Positions 1 through 7,909 of a stretch of DNA of 37,185 nucleotides are shown here, one piece after another (within the stretch, counting starts at the first letter, position 1; each line of letters begins with the position of its first letter). The DNA is taken from the NCBI GenBank assembly GCA_013288555.1, contig JABDBQ010000003.1, positions 74,945-112,129 on the forward strand, written 5' to 3'. The notes beneath the pieces were generated by a model. It was not told the DNA's origin and did not search any database. It saw only the letters and a list, made by a program, of their open reading frames with translations. This stretch comes from Bacteroidota bacterium (GTDB lineage Bacteria; Bacteroidota; Bacteroidia; CAILMK01). The translations under genes and the position numbers were made by a program.

Positions 1-175
1 AACCCCCATCCATCGTTTTTAACACTGCATTAATGACATAATCATCATTTCCGGCATGGAAAGAAATATTGCTGCTTGAGGGCATTGTAACGGTTACTTT
101 TTTGCAGGCAGACACAATCAATGAGCATACAAGCAAAAAAATAACCTTGGAAACAATACTTAAAATTTTCTTCAT
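1..175 (-). CDS. Putative lipoprotein, N-terminal part (gene runs off the window)
   Basis: Reading the minus strand from an ATG at 175 gives 58 residues, open to the window edge. The N-terminus is a lipoprotein signal: MKKILSIVSK, a hydrophobic stretch, then a lipobox IVSAC with the lipidated Cys at residue 24, followed by KK. After the Cys comes a Ser/Asn-rich segment. An exact TAnnTTTG box lies about 30 nt upstream (207-214). The rest of the protein is missing, so no family can be named. Export and lipidation are inferred from the signal only. It is probably anchored in the inner or outer membrane. Confidence 0.7.
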   Translation of the reverse strand, partial: MKKILSIVSKVIFLLVCSLIVSACKKVTVTMPSSSNISFHAGNDDYVINAVLKTMDGG

Positions 176-206
176 TAACATATATTGTTCAGTTTATATG
201 AATTAT

Positions 207-214
207 CAAAAATA
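207..214 (-). promoter_or_regulatory. Candidate -7 promoter box (TATTTTTG) for the lipoprotein gene
   Basis: Exact match to the Bacteroidota TAnnTTTG element on the minus strand, about 30 nt upstream of the lipoprotein ATG. No convincing -33 TTTG was seen. The remaining intergenic bases to 426 hold no recognisable gene; a 7-bp palindrome straddles the stop codon of the next gene at 413-429. Confidence 0.4.
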
Positions 215-426
215 AAAACACTCAGTGAATGAGCCAAATTAATTTTTATTAGTGTAATTCCTTTCCCGCCCTTGCTGATGAAGTAACTAACACTTATAAT
301 GCTCTATAAATAAATAATATATCCTTTATACTCAGCAAGTGTATTTAGGAAATAATTGCGATGGAATCTGCATCAAAAGCGGCTTGTTGGTGACAAAACC
401 AACCAGTATTTTTAAATCAGTCTGAT

Positions 427-1365
427 TTATTCCGGAATCAGATCCTTATCTTTACAGTATCGTCTTATGGCTTCGTCAACTGTTGGCAGGTCTCCAAAAA
501 ATTCCTTTTGTAACTGCGTGTTCTTACTTACATAAGCGCCGGTTTTCACCCATTTTATCATTTGCAGCATGTCACCCATGCCACCCTTGAATATAGATAA
601 TAAGGGAAACATAATCTTTACGACGAATGGTGGAATAGCAGCCTCAGTTTTTATTGGTTTTTTGAGCACTTTTTCAAATGCTTCAGCGAGTTTAATTTCA
701 TTTACCGGTTCAGCCCATCCCACGTCTACTGTTTTATTCAGAGCCGAATCTGGTAATATAGAAGCAGCCATAGCTGTATAACGTGCCAGGTCAGGGGTAT
801 AGATCATCCCATACGAGTACGCTGACCCCTGAAAAAAAACAGGCAGTATCCCTTTTGTTATTTTTGGCAGAATAAAATCCCTCGTTTGATCGAGAAAAGC
901 CCCTGCTCGCAAAGCGATAAAAGGCTGCTTTTTTTCGGCCAGGTATTTTTCAACCAGGTACTTGTTGTAAAAATGAGGGACACCCTTTGCCTTGTCGCAT
1001 TCGAGGATGGATATCATTACAAATCTGGGAATACCTGCTTCCTTGGTGGCATCAACCAGGTTTTGATAACCGATAGTATCCGTAAGCGGGCTATCTCCTT
1101 TGGTATGCCCGGTATATCCGGCAGCACTGACAACAATGGCATCAAAACCGAATGAAGGAGACAGGGCTCCCTTTAATGATGACTTTTCCATCATGTCCCC
1201 GATCACGAAATTCTTCACTCCCATTTCTTCCAGTTTGCTCCTGTTGCTGGTGGGTCTCACCATTGCTGTAACATCGGCGCCCTGGGCTTGTAGTGCTTTC
1301 ACGATTTTATTGCCCAGTGTTCCGGTTGCACCTACCACAATTACTTTTTTTGTTTGTTCTCCCAT
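427..1365 (-). CDS. NAD(P)-binding protein, NmrA/atypical SDR type
   Basis: A 312-residue protein with an N-terminal Rossmann dinucleotide-binding motif GATGTLG (residues 12-18) after a short beta strand (VIVV). It lacks a classical SDR YxxxK pair in the usual context, which fits the NmrA/atypical SDR group (isoflavone-reductase-like, COG0702). The substrate is unknown. The frame stays open to 1395, but I choose the ATG at 1365: the Rossmann strand then starts at the usual place, and an exact TAnnTTTG promoter box (1393-1400) would overlap the longer start. It is transcribed away from the DUF1579-like gene. Probably cytosolic; the family is firm, the function is not. Confidence 0.85.
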   Translation of the reverse strand: MGEQTKKVIVVGATGTLGNKIVKALQAQGADVTAMVRPTSNRSKLEEMGVKNFVIGDMMEKSSLKGALSPSFGFDAIVVSAAGYTGHTKGDSPLTDTIGYQNLVDATKEAGIPRFVMISILECDKAKGVPHFYNKYLVEKYLAEKKQPFIALRAGAFLDQTRDFILPKITKGILPVFFQGSAYSYGMIYTPDLARYTAMAASILPDSALNKTVDVGWAEPVNEIKLAEAFEKVLKKPIKTEAAIPPFVVKIMFPLLSIFKGGMGDMLQMIKWVKTGAYVSKNTQLQKEFFGDLPTVDEAIRRYCKDKDLIPE

Positions 1366-1392
1366 CTTGCTGGTTTTTAAATAAATTAAACA

Positions 1393-1400
1393 CAAAAATA
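1393..1400 (-). promoter_or_regulatory. Candidate -7 promoter box (TATTTTTG)
   Basis: Exact TAnnTTTG on the minus strand, 28 nt upstream of the ATG at 1365. It would overlap the longer start at 1395, so it argues for the shorter protein. Confidence 0.45.
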
Positions 1401-1494
1401 CCAGGTTTGTTGTATTTTAGAGTCCTGATCCGTCGAATTAGGTATGGAGGGAATGAGACTATGGAAAAGGCTTTAGAATTAAAGATATAACAAT

Positions 1495-1959
1495 ATGAAA
1501 ACTACAAAGCAAAACGAATTTAAACCCAATCCATCACTCAAGCCACTTGAAATGTTGATAGGGAACTGGGTAATGGAAATTTCAAATGCCTCATTTCTTC
1601 CCGGCCCTCATGCCAAGGTATATGGAAAAACTTCATTTGAGTGGATAGAGGGAGGAGCTTATGTAGCCATGCACCAGGGTGACAGGGAGGCAGGCACTCC
1701 TATCGCAACCTGGCTCATAAGCTGCGATGAATCAAACAAAGAATTTGCCATATTCTACTATGATGACCGGAATGTTTCGAGGATTTATCAAATGAGTTTT
1801 GATAAAGCTGAATGGAAAATTTGGAGAAAGGCTCCAGGCTTTTCTCAACGTTTTAAAGGCGTCATCAGCGGGGATGGTAAAACCATCACAGCCAGTTGGG
1901 AGAAGTCAACCGATGGCAAAAAATGGGAACATGATTTTGATCTGACTTATACACGATGA
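1495..1959 (+). CDS. DUF1579-like small protein
   Basis: 154 residues, no signal peptide. The segment LEMLIGNWVMEI (around residues 18-29), followed by a glycine-rich FEWIEGGAYV and a later SxDGKTI-type strand, resembles the DUF1579 / lipocalin-like 'GxW' family, in which an LxGxW motif opens a small beta barrel. Members are stand-alone cytosolic proteins without proven function; a role in binding or turning over a small ligand is only a guess. It starts 129 bp from the divergent NAD(P)-binding gene and ends 21 bp from the convergent hydrolase. No promoter box was seen. Confidence 0.7.
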   Translation: MKTTKQNEFKPNPSLKPLEMLIGNWVMEISNASFLPGPHAKVYGKTSFEWIEGGAYVAMHQGDREAGTPIATWLISCDESNKEFAIFYYDDRNVSRIYQMSFDKAEWKIWRKAPGFSQRFKGVISGDGKTITASWEKSTDGKKWEHDFDLTYTR

Positions 1960-1980
1960 TTTTCAAGAGGACGCTAAACC

Positions 1981-2811
1981 TTACAACCTCTCCTTAATAA
2001 AATCTATGGCAGCCTGGTTGGCATCTTCTGTAGACGTTTTATCATATTTGGGATTGCTGGGGTTGGCAAAACCATGTACAGCATTATACTCTTTAAAACT
2101 GAGTTTTTTGCCAGCTTTGTTCATATTATCATTAAAGGTTTTTACCATATCCGGGTTTATCCACTTATCCTGGCTGGCAAATAAGCCAAGCACATCGCAA
2201 TGCAATGATTTTAACTTAGTCATATCCGTTTCAGGCATGCCGTAATACATCACACATCCTACCGCCTGTTTGCCGGCAGCTATGGCTGTTTGCAAAGAAT
2301 ACCCACCCCCAAAACACCAGCCGAGCGAAAAAATCCGGGCATCTTTTCCCGCAAAAGAGATGGCCCCTTTTATAACATTCATGATACGGGTATCGGTTGC
2401 CTCTTTCACATATTTCCCTGCAGAATCCGGAGAAGTGGCTACTTTACCATCATACATATCAACAGCAATCACGTTTATATTGCCAAATGTTTTTTGAAGC
2501 TCATCCGCCCGTTGTTTGATATAATCATTCAACCCCCACCATTCATGGGTTATAATAAGGAAGTTTTTCGTGGGTTTTGAAGCAAGCACTTCATAAGCCG
2601 ACCCTGTCCTGCCATCAGCTGTTGGGAAACTGATCATTTTCCCAGCCTGACCCTCATAATTAAATGGCAAAGGAGGAGCATGAGATGCCCGGAATTGCGG
2701 GTCATCTACCATCGCTCTCATATCATTGGAAGCGATGGCACAACAAAGCATTTTTTGCCCTGAAGCGAACGTTGCAGAGAATAATAGAATTAAAAGAATT
2801 AAATTTTTCAT
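1981..2811 (-). CDS. Exported dienelactone hydrolase family protein
   Basis: 276 residues with an N-terminal signal peptide (MKNLILLILLFSATFASG, residues 1-18). An alpha/beta-hydrolase of the dienelactone hydrolase family follows: HEWWGLN (residues 89-95) carries the family Glu, the nucleophile elbow GWCFGG has Cys166, then Asp215 (ASQDKW) and His246 (VHGF) complete the Cys-Asp-His triad. The family hydrolyses lactones and esters; the natural substrate here is unknown. About 30 residues between the signal and the catalytic domain include a CC pair and a PPLPF linker. The ATG at 2811 is preferred over the longer frame to 2883, because it starts the signal peptide and lies just below an exact TAnnTTTG box (2833-2840). 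Probably periplasmic. Confidence 0.88.
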   Translation of the reverse strand: MKNLILLILLFSATFASGQKMLCCAIASNDMRAMVDDPQFRASHAPPLPFNYEGQAGKMISFPTADGRTGSAYEVLASKPTKNFLIITHEWWGLNDYIKQRADELQKTFGNINVIAVDMYDGKVATSPDSAGKYVKEATDTRIMNVIKGAISFAGKDARIFSLGWCFGGGYSLQTAIAAGKQAVGCVMYYGMPETDMTKLKSLHCDVLGLFASQDKWINPDMVKTFNDNMNKAGKKLSFKEYNAVHGFANPSNPKYDKTSTEDANQAAIDFIKERL

Positions 2812-2832
2812 GGTTCCGATTTTTGAGTTAAT

Positions 2833-2840
2833 CAAAGCTA
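2833..2840 (-). promoter_or_regulatory. Candidate -7 promoter box (TAGCTTTG)
   Basis: Exact TAnnTTTG on the minus strand, 22 nt before the ATG of the dienelactone hydrolase. It supports the short, signal-peptide start. Confidence 0.45.
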
Positions 2841-2903
2841 AAGATTTCAGATATAAATTAGATCCGGCCCGGTGTTTTGACATGGCATTATTACAAGACC
2901 TGC

Positions 2904-3326
2904 CTAACTGTTTTCCAGCTCTTCCTCTTTTTTAATAACGCCTATTAAGGTTTTTACGATGAATACTTCCACCACTAAAAACACAACCGGTACAATTATC
3001 ATCGCAGTTATATTTCCTTCGACTATTGATAAAATAATGGTTTGTAATTCTATTAATGCCCTGACAATGGTTAAAATGACGAGCGCTTCAGGAGCGCCTT
3101 TGATCATGGTCACAAATCCCAATGCCAAACCAATAGCCAGGTTCCGGGATGCATATTCATAACTCGCATTTTTAAGTGCCGTACTGCTGAGATCAAGTCC
3201 CGTAGCATTGTGAAAAAGTATGGTCATATCGAAATAACACATCACACCATATGCAATATTTATTACGGCAAAAATCCCTATTACAATCCTTACCCACTTC
3301 GGTACATTGTCAATATGTGCGCTCAT
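2904..3326 (-). CDS. Small four-helix integral membrane protein, family unknown
   Basis: 140 residues with about four hydrophobic segments (roughly residues 11-30, 64-76, 80-98, 104-128), a charged N-terminus and an acidic tail (KKEEELENS). I do not recognise a family with certainty. Size and layout recall small DUF membrane proteins of the DoxX/DUF4267 type, but no diagnostic motif is visible. It lies upstream of the hydrolase gene on the same strand with a 92-bp gap that holds a promoter box, so the two may be separate units. An exact TAnnTTTG box sits 36 nt upstream of its ATG (3362-3369). Confidence 0.7.
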   Translation of the reverse strand: MSAHIDNVPKWVRIVIGIFAVINIAYGVMCYFDMTILFHNATGLDLSSTALKNASYEYASRNLAIGLALGFVTMIKGAPEALVILTIVRALIELQTIILSIVEGNITAMIIVPVVFLVVEVFIVKTLIGVIKKEEELENS

Positions 3327-3361
3327 TTTTTTATGATTTTAATATTGTAAAAATTATAAGC

Positions 3362-3369
3362 CAAAGATA
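3362..3369 (-). promoter_or_regulatory. Candidate -7 promoter box (TATCTTTG)
   Basis: Exact TAnnTTTG on the minus strand, 36 nt upstream of the four-helix membrane protein. Confidence 0.42.
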
Positions 3370-3565
3370 AAAAACAAACGAGTACGAAGGTGTAATATTA
3401 AATTGTCAAAATTTTATATTTTTTTATGCCTGCGGGCATCACTGAGGCCTGAAGAGGGGATTGTGGCTCAACAGGAAAAGATCATTCTGTCTTTTAAAAT
3501 AAATCCATTCCTTCGCCGTCTTTCACATAGACAACAACCGGAATTGCTTTTAAATCTTTTCAATC

Positions 3566-4570
3566 ATGATCCTTTCACAAGTAAAAAACCCGTCTGTAGC
3601 CGTTGAGGCCCATGGACTGGTAAAAAAATTCGGCGATAACCTGGCGGTAAATGGGGTCGATTTATCTATTCCACGCGGCAGCATCTATGGCGTACTCGGT
3701 CCCAATGGAGCAGGGAAAACAACTGCCATAAGCATGCTCAGTACCCTCTTAAAACCGGATGCAGGGACAGCCAGAATTTTTGGGCATGAAGTACTGAAAG
3801 AAGCGCAGATCGTGCGCCGCCTCATTGGCCTCACGGGCCAGTATGCCTCTGTGGATGAGATGCTTTCTGCCGGTGAAAACCTGTTCATATTTGGTCGTTT
3901 GCTGGGCCTGAGCCGGAATGACGCCCGTGCCAAATCTGCAGAATTGCTTGAAGAGTTCGGACTTAGCCAGGCAGCCAAAAGACAGGTCAAGAAATTTTCG
4001 GGCGGTATGCGCAGGAGGCTCGACCTCGCAGCAAGTCTCATCGCAAGGCCACCATTGATTTTTCTCGATGAACCAACTACCGGGCTTGATCCCAGGACAC
4101 GGAACCAGATGTGGCAAACCATCCGCCGGCTTGTTGCGGAGGGATCAACGGTACTGCTCACCACCCAATACCTGGATGAAGCAGACCAGCTCGCAGACCG
4201 TATTGCAGTCATCGATCATGGAAAAGTAATCGCTGAAGGAACACCGGGAGAATTGAAGGCTTCGGTAGGTATTGCATCCCCGGAGCTGAGACTGATGAAT
4301 AAAAACAATGACCTTGAGGCAAGGCAGATCCTGAAAAGAGTATTGAATGTAGATGCACATATCTCGAACCAGGGCATGATCATCGCCCCAATGTCAGATC
4401 CCGAACTTATCACAGACCTTTTGCTTGCCTTGAGAAATGCCAATATCCGTCTCGAAGAAGTTAGTGTGAAAACCCCCACCCTTGATGAAGTATTCCTCGC
4501 GCTCACAGGACACGAAACCGAGCCTGATGCGGAGCTGGAAGAAGAAGTTGGGATGGAAATGAAAAATTGA
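3566..4570 (+). CDS. ABC transporter ATP-binding protein, DrrA-like
   Basis: 334 residues; ATPase of an ABC-2 type exporter. Walker A GPNGAGKTT (residues 45-53), Q-loop Gln92, signature FSGGM (144-148), Walker B LIFLDEP (164-170) and D-loop GLDP are all intact. The switch (H-loop) position reads TTQYLDEADQLADR, with Gln in place of His, as is usual in the daunorubicin-resistance DrrA group. A C-terminal extension of about 100 residues (TPTLDEVFLALTG) is also DrrA-like and ends in an acidic tail. The permease follows 37 bp downstream, and that gap holds short AT-rich repeats. Likely drives efflux of a drug or lipid-like compound; the substrate is unknown. The codon mix looks somewhat GC-richer than its neighbours, which may hint at transfer. 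Confidence 0.93.
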   Translation: MILSQVKNPSVAVEAHGLVKKFGDNLAVNGVDLSIPRGSIYGVLGPNGAGKTTAISMLSTLLKPDAGTARIFGHEVLKEAQIVRRLIGLTGQYASVDEMLSAGENLFIFGRLLGLSRNDARAKSAELLEEFGLSQAAKRQVKKFSGGMRRRLDLAASLIARPPLIFLDEPTTGLDPRTRNQMWQTIRRLVAEGSTVLLTTQYLDEADQLADRIAVIDHGKVIAEGTPGELKASVGIASPELRLMNKNNDLEARQILKRVLNVDAHISNQGMIIAPMSDPELITDLLLALRNANIRLEEVSVKTPTLDEVFLALTGHETEPDAELEEEVGMEMKN

Positions 4571-4607
4571 AAAATTGAAAGATTAAAAGGAATCAGAACC
4601 TAAATAT

Positions 4608-5408
4608 ATGGAAAAATCAATTGAAATGAGGCTCAGCAATAAGACCAGTTTCAGTCAAACTGTCAACAACTCATTGACGATGGCCTACCGTGGACTTTTG
4701 AAGGTAAGGCACACACCGGAACAGCTGCTTGATGTGACAGCTCAACCTATCTTATTCACACTCATGTTCACTTATCTTTTTGGCGGGGCCATTGCAGGGA
4801 ATGTACATAACTATCTGCCCGTCATAATTCCCGGTATTTTAGCACAATCCATTATTACAGGTTCTGTTGCCATCGGGGTTCAGCTCCGCGAAGATATGGA
4901 TAAGGGTGTTTTTGACCGATTTAAATCATTGCCCATTGCCCGGATCGCGCCCCTTGCAGGCGCATTATTGGCTGATACCATCCGATATGCCATTGTCACA
5001 ATATTAACCTTTGCCATGGGATATCTTATGGGGTACAGACCGGGTGCCGGTATCGCAGGAGTAATGGAAGTAGGTGTCCTTGTCATCGCCTTTGCCTGGT
5101 GCACCAGCTGGATCTTTGCGTTTGCAGGAGTGGTAGGCCGTACGGCTGCCAGTGTACAAGGCATTTCCATGATGGTGGTTTTCCCACTTACTTTTCTTTC
5201 AAATGCCTTTGTGTCTGTAAATACGCTGCCATCTGTATTGAAATGGTTTGCCACCTTTAACCCTGTATCGCATCTCATTACGGCCATACGGGAATTGGTA
5301 AATAAAGATGTGATAGGCCAGGATTTCTGGTTAACAATATTGGGAGCGGGAGTAATTCTTTCCATTTTTGCGCCACTTACCATAAGGGCTTATATCAGGA
5401 AAGTATAA
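4608..5408 (+). CDS. ABC-2 type permease, DrrB-like
   Basis: 266 residues with about six transmembrane segments; partner of the preceding ATPase. Family landmarks are the N-terminal amphipathic stretch, the segment REDMDKGVFDRFKSLPIAR (near residues 94-112, the coupling region of DrrB proteins) and the late loop FLSNAFVSVNTLPSVLKWFA before NPVSHLITAIREL. The first ATG (4608) gives an N-terminus of normal length; a second in-frame ATG lies six codons on. Together the two genes encode a half-transporter pair that should assemble as a 2+2 exporter in the inner membrane. It ends 10 bp before the convergent PAS gene, with no terminator seen. Confidence 0.9.
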   Translation: MEKSIEMRLSNKTSFSQTVNNSLTMAYRGLLKVRHTPEQLLDVTAQPILFTLMFTYLFGGAIAGNVHNYLPVIIPGILAQSIITGSVAIGVQLREDMDKGVFDRFKSLPIARIAPLAGALLADTIRYAIVTILTFAMGYLMGYRPGAGIAGVMEVGVLVIAFAWCTSWIFAFAGVVGRTAASVQGISMMVVFPLTFLSNAFVSVNTLPSVLKWFATFNPVSHLITAIRELVNKDVIGQDFWLTILGAGVILSIFAPLTIRAYIRKV

Positions 5409-5417
5409 TGGTCGGCG

Positions 5418-6614
5418 CTAATGAGCATCATTTGAAAGTAAATTTTGAATTTCTTCCGTTTTCTTAACAATTTGATGAATAACCTCATCAAGTTCTTTGG
5501 TAGCAATTTCCAGTTTCGGAATGATTTCAAAATTCACAGGGTCATTTGGTTCATTCCTGTTAACTAAATTGAGTAAGCCAAGCACGTTTGCAACGGGCCG
5601 CCTTACGATATGCGACTGGATAAATGCCACTTCATACAATATTTCATTTTGAAGCTTTAGCATATCTTCTGCCCGTTTTCGTAGGGTAATATCGTGAATT
5701 GTGCCTTCTATTCCATTCGGACTGCCATTTTGATCATGGCGAACATGGCTTGAAATAATAGAATGGATCACCTGGCCGTCTTTGGCTATTAGATCAAGTT
5801 CATAGTTAAAAATAGAGCCATTTACCATCAGTTCTGCCATCATGGAATTCTTTTTTTCGGGGTTATTATAAAACTCACTCACATTTCTGCCAATAAGCTC
5901 TTTGGGTTCATACCCCGCACGTGCTTTTATAGAAGGAGAAACAATCATAATTTTACCTGTGAGGTCTGTCTGATAATACACATCCTGGAATGACTCGAAA
6001 ATGAGACGATACTTTTCTTCTGATTGCTTCCGAAGGAAGAGCTCCTTCTGGGTCTCCATCAATGATTTTTCCAATTCACTGATTGACAAATAGTGCAGAT
6101 AACAAAGGGTAAAAATAAATGTCGTTGAAATGATCCAGTAAACCAAAGGGGTTTGCCCAAGTGCTTCTTTTACAGGAAGGTAATGGTCATAGTCTGCAAT
6201 CACCAATACAAGGCTGCTCAATGTGGCGATAATGCCAAAGACCCATATTTCTTTTCTGCCAATGATCAGTCCTGACATCAATACAACCATAGGCAATAGT
6301 CTTATTCCATGCCCTTTAATACCGCCGCCCGTCCATGAAAGTCCTACGATCAATAACACCCAGAAGCTGAGATATAAGTAAGCGCTTAATTTTACATGGC
6401 CCCGGCGGATAAAAAAAAGAAAGGTTGGGCTTGCGGTACATATAATGGCGGTAACTAAAAGATAACGCAGCACAAATTGCGGCTGTACTATAATCCCGAT
6501 GATCATTAACAAAGCAACAATGCCCATTACAGGCAATATTATTTTTTTCATATAATGAGCCTTGCGATCTAATTCAGGATCGTGGATCTTGTCGCGGGAA
6601 AAAATATTTCGCAT
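5418..6614 (-). CDS. Membrane PAS sensor with phosphoacceptor helix but no ATPase domain
   Basis: 398 residues. Residues 24-175 hold about six transmembrane helices; a coiled linker (178-200) leads into one PAS domain (about 200-312, ending in the PAC-like GIEGTIHDITLRKRAED). Residues 318-393 look like a histidine-kinase dimerisation helix pair: FIQSHIVRRPVANVLGLLNL (331-350) resembles an H-box with His335. The protein stops there; the N, G1, F and G2 boxes of a HATPase domain are absent. It is complete at its C-terminus, with a stop codon 10 bp from the convergent permease and no sign of a frameshifted remainder. It could act as a phospho-relay or dimerisation partner, or signal without phosphorylation. 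A TAnnTTTG box lies at 6685-6692. Confidence 0.85.
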   Translation of the reverse strand: MRNIFSRDKIHDPELDRKAHYMKKIILPVMGIVALLMIIGIIVQPQFVLRYLLVTAIICTASPTFLFFIRRGHVKLSAYLYLSFWVLLIVGLSWTGGGIKGHGIRLLPMVVLMSGLIIGRKEIWVFGIIATLSSLVLVIADYDHYLPVKEALGQTPLVYWIISTTFIFTLCYLHYLSISELEKSLMETQKELFLRKQSEEKYRLIFESFQDVYYQTDLTGKIMIVSPSIKARAGYEPKELIGRNVSEFYNNPEKKNSMMAELMVNGSIFNYELDLIAKDGQVIHSIISSHVRHDQNGSPNGIEGTIHDITLRKRAEDMLKLQNEILYEVAFIQSHIVRRPVANVLGLLNLVNRNEPNDPVNFEIIPKLEIATKELDEVIHQIVKKTEEIQNLLSNDAH

Positions 6615-6913
6615 GTCTTTAGCTCTTTTGGTTTGAAGATCTTAATATTTCATCTGCCCTATTCAGGGTGTGCCCCCCATAGAACAAAATTAGCTATTTA
6701 GACGGGGGATTATGTATTCAGCATAGAAAAATAACATTTAATTTCCATCTTCTTTCATGTTTTCTACAAGTATTACAATCACGTAAAAAGTGTTTGATAG
6801 CCAGGTATTATGATTACGAACTGACAAAACCAATTCCGACTACAACAATAGTTGATTCGGCTACATCTGTTAGTTTGTGCCGGCGGAAATTTGCGACATA
6901 AAATTAAACAAAA
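6615..6913. other. Divergent intergenic region between the PAS sensor and the NmrA-like gene
   Basis: 299 bp without a gene. The PAS-sensor side has an exact TAnnTTTG box on the minus strand. The other side has only a one-mismatch copy (TTAGTTTG, 6870-6877) about 37 nt before the ATG at 6914. No strong hairpin or operator repeat was seen. Confidence 0.5.
6685..6692 (-). promoter_or_regulatory. Candidate -7 promoter box (TAATTTTG)
   Basis: Exact TAnnTTTG on the minus strand, about 70 nt upstream of the PAS sensor ATG. Confidence 0.38.
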
Positions 6914-7828
6914 ATGAAAATTACAATCACTGGTTCGTTAGGCCACATCAGCAAGCCGCTCGCTTTAGAATTGGTACAAAAAGGACATGCCGTTACCATT
7001 ATCAGTCACAACCCTGAAAAACAAAAAGATATTGAAGCATTGGGCGCTACCGCTGCCATTGGTTCTATAGAAGATGTTTCTTTTCTCACGGGTGCTTTTA
7101 GCGGAGCAGATGCGGTTTATACCATGATGCCGCCATCATCCCCACAGGGTTTTACAGATACTACTAATAGAAATATTTTTACTGGAGTAACGGAGCGTTG
7201 TGACAATATCATGACCAATTACGCTGAAGCCATTCAGCAGTCTGGTGTGAAGCGAGTTGTCCATTTAAGCAGTATCGGCGCTCATATGGAAAAGGAATCC
7301 GGTCTGCTTATTCTTCATCATCATGCAGAGGCAATTCTGAATAAAATGCAAAATATAGATATCACCTTCATGCGCCCGGTTGGTTTCTACTATAACTTAT
7401 TAAACTTTATACCTGTTATAAAAACTACTGGTATTATCGCATCGAACTATGGCGGAGATGACATAATACCCTGGGTTTCACCAATTGATATTGCCACAAG
7501 TATTGCAGATGAAATTGTAAAACCTTTATCCGGCAGAAAGGTGCTCTATGTGGCAAGCGAAGAGATTACATGCAATGAGGTGGCAGGTATTTTGGGAGAA
7601 GCTATCGGTAAACCAGATCTGAAATGGAAAATCATTACTGATGAACAACTGCAAAGCGGAATGGAAAAAGCAGGAGTGCCGGGAACCATTGCAGCAGGTT
7701 TAGTAGAGATGCAGGCGAGTATGCACAATGGAGATGTTTATAGAGACTATAATTTGAACAAACCTGCGCCTGGCAAAGTAAAAATGAAGGATTTTGCAAA
7801 AGAATTTGCCTTGATGTATCAACAATAA
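6914..7828 (+). CDS. NmrA-like NAD(P)-binding protein
   Basis: 304 residues. The N-terminus MKITITGSLGHISKPLA is a Rossmann strand and glycine loop (G7, G10, with Ser13 at the third position), followed by the NmrA/QOR2-like pattern of an acidic patch (GSIEDVSFLTGAFSGADAVY), a HLSSIGAH strand and RPVGFYYNLL. No SDR catalytic tetrad is obvious, so it may be a redox sensor or reductase acting on a quinone or other electrophile. The gene is followed, 81 bp on, by an aldo/keto reductase, with a new promoter box between them. It is the second Rossmann protein of this kind in the window (compare 427-1365). Confidence 0.85.
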   Translation: MKITITGSLGHISKPLALELVQKGHAVTIISHNPEKQKDIEALGATAAIGSIEDVSFLTGAFSGADAVYTMMPPSSPQGFTDTTNRNIFTGVTERCDNIMTNYAEAIQQSGVKRVVHLSSIGAHMEKESGLLILHHHAEAILNKMQNIDITFMRPVGFYYNLLNFIPVIKTTGIIASNYGGDDIIPWVSPIDIATSIADEIVKPLSGRKVLYVASEEITCNEVAGILGEAIGKPDLKWKIITDEQLQSGMEKAGVPGTIAAGLVEMQASMHNGDVYRDYNLNKPAPGKVKMKDFAKEFALMYQQ

Positions 7829-7885
7829 CTGATAAGGCTGATCCCCACGTTATCTAAAATGATTTTTTAATAATATTATTAGTAG

Positions 7886-7893
7886 TAAGTTTG
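7886..7893 (+). promoter_or_regulatory. Candidate -7 promoter box (TAAGTTTG) for the AKR-AraC pair
   Basis: Exact TAnnTTTG, 17 nt before the AKR ATG. A TTTT run about 20 nt further up could be a poor -33 element. Confidence 0.42.
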
Positions 7894-7909
7894 ATCAAAT
7901 TCAATTTAT

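Noticed and set aside
413-429. TAAATCA-GTC-TGATTTA palindrome at the stop of the first NAD(P)-binding gene
   Set aside because: Short AT stem, no T run in the direction of transcription.
1460-1489. Short ATG frame of nine residues ahead of the DUF1579-like gene
   Set aside because: Too short to support, no ribosome-binding site, and no attenuator structure near it.
3403-3606. 67-codon plus-strand frame before the ABC ATPase
   Set aside because: Low-complexity composition, no start context and overlaps the ATPase start in another frame.
3685-4212. 175-codon minus-strand frame across the ABC ATPase
   Set aside because: Mirror of a strongly conserved Walker/signature region; looks like a reading shadow of a GC-richer gene.
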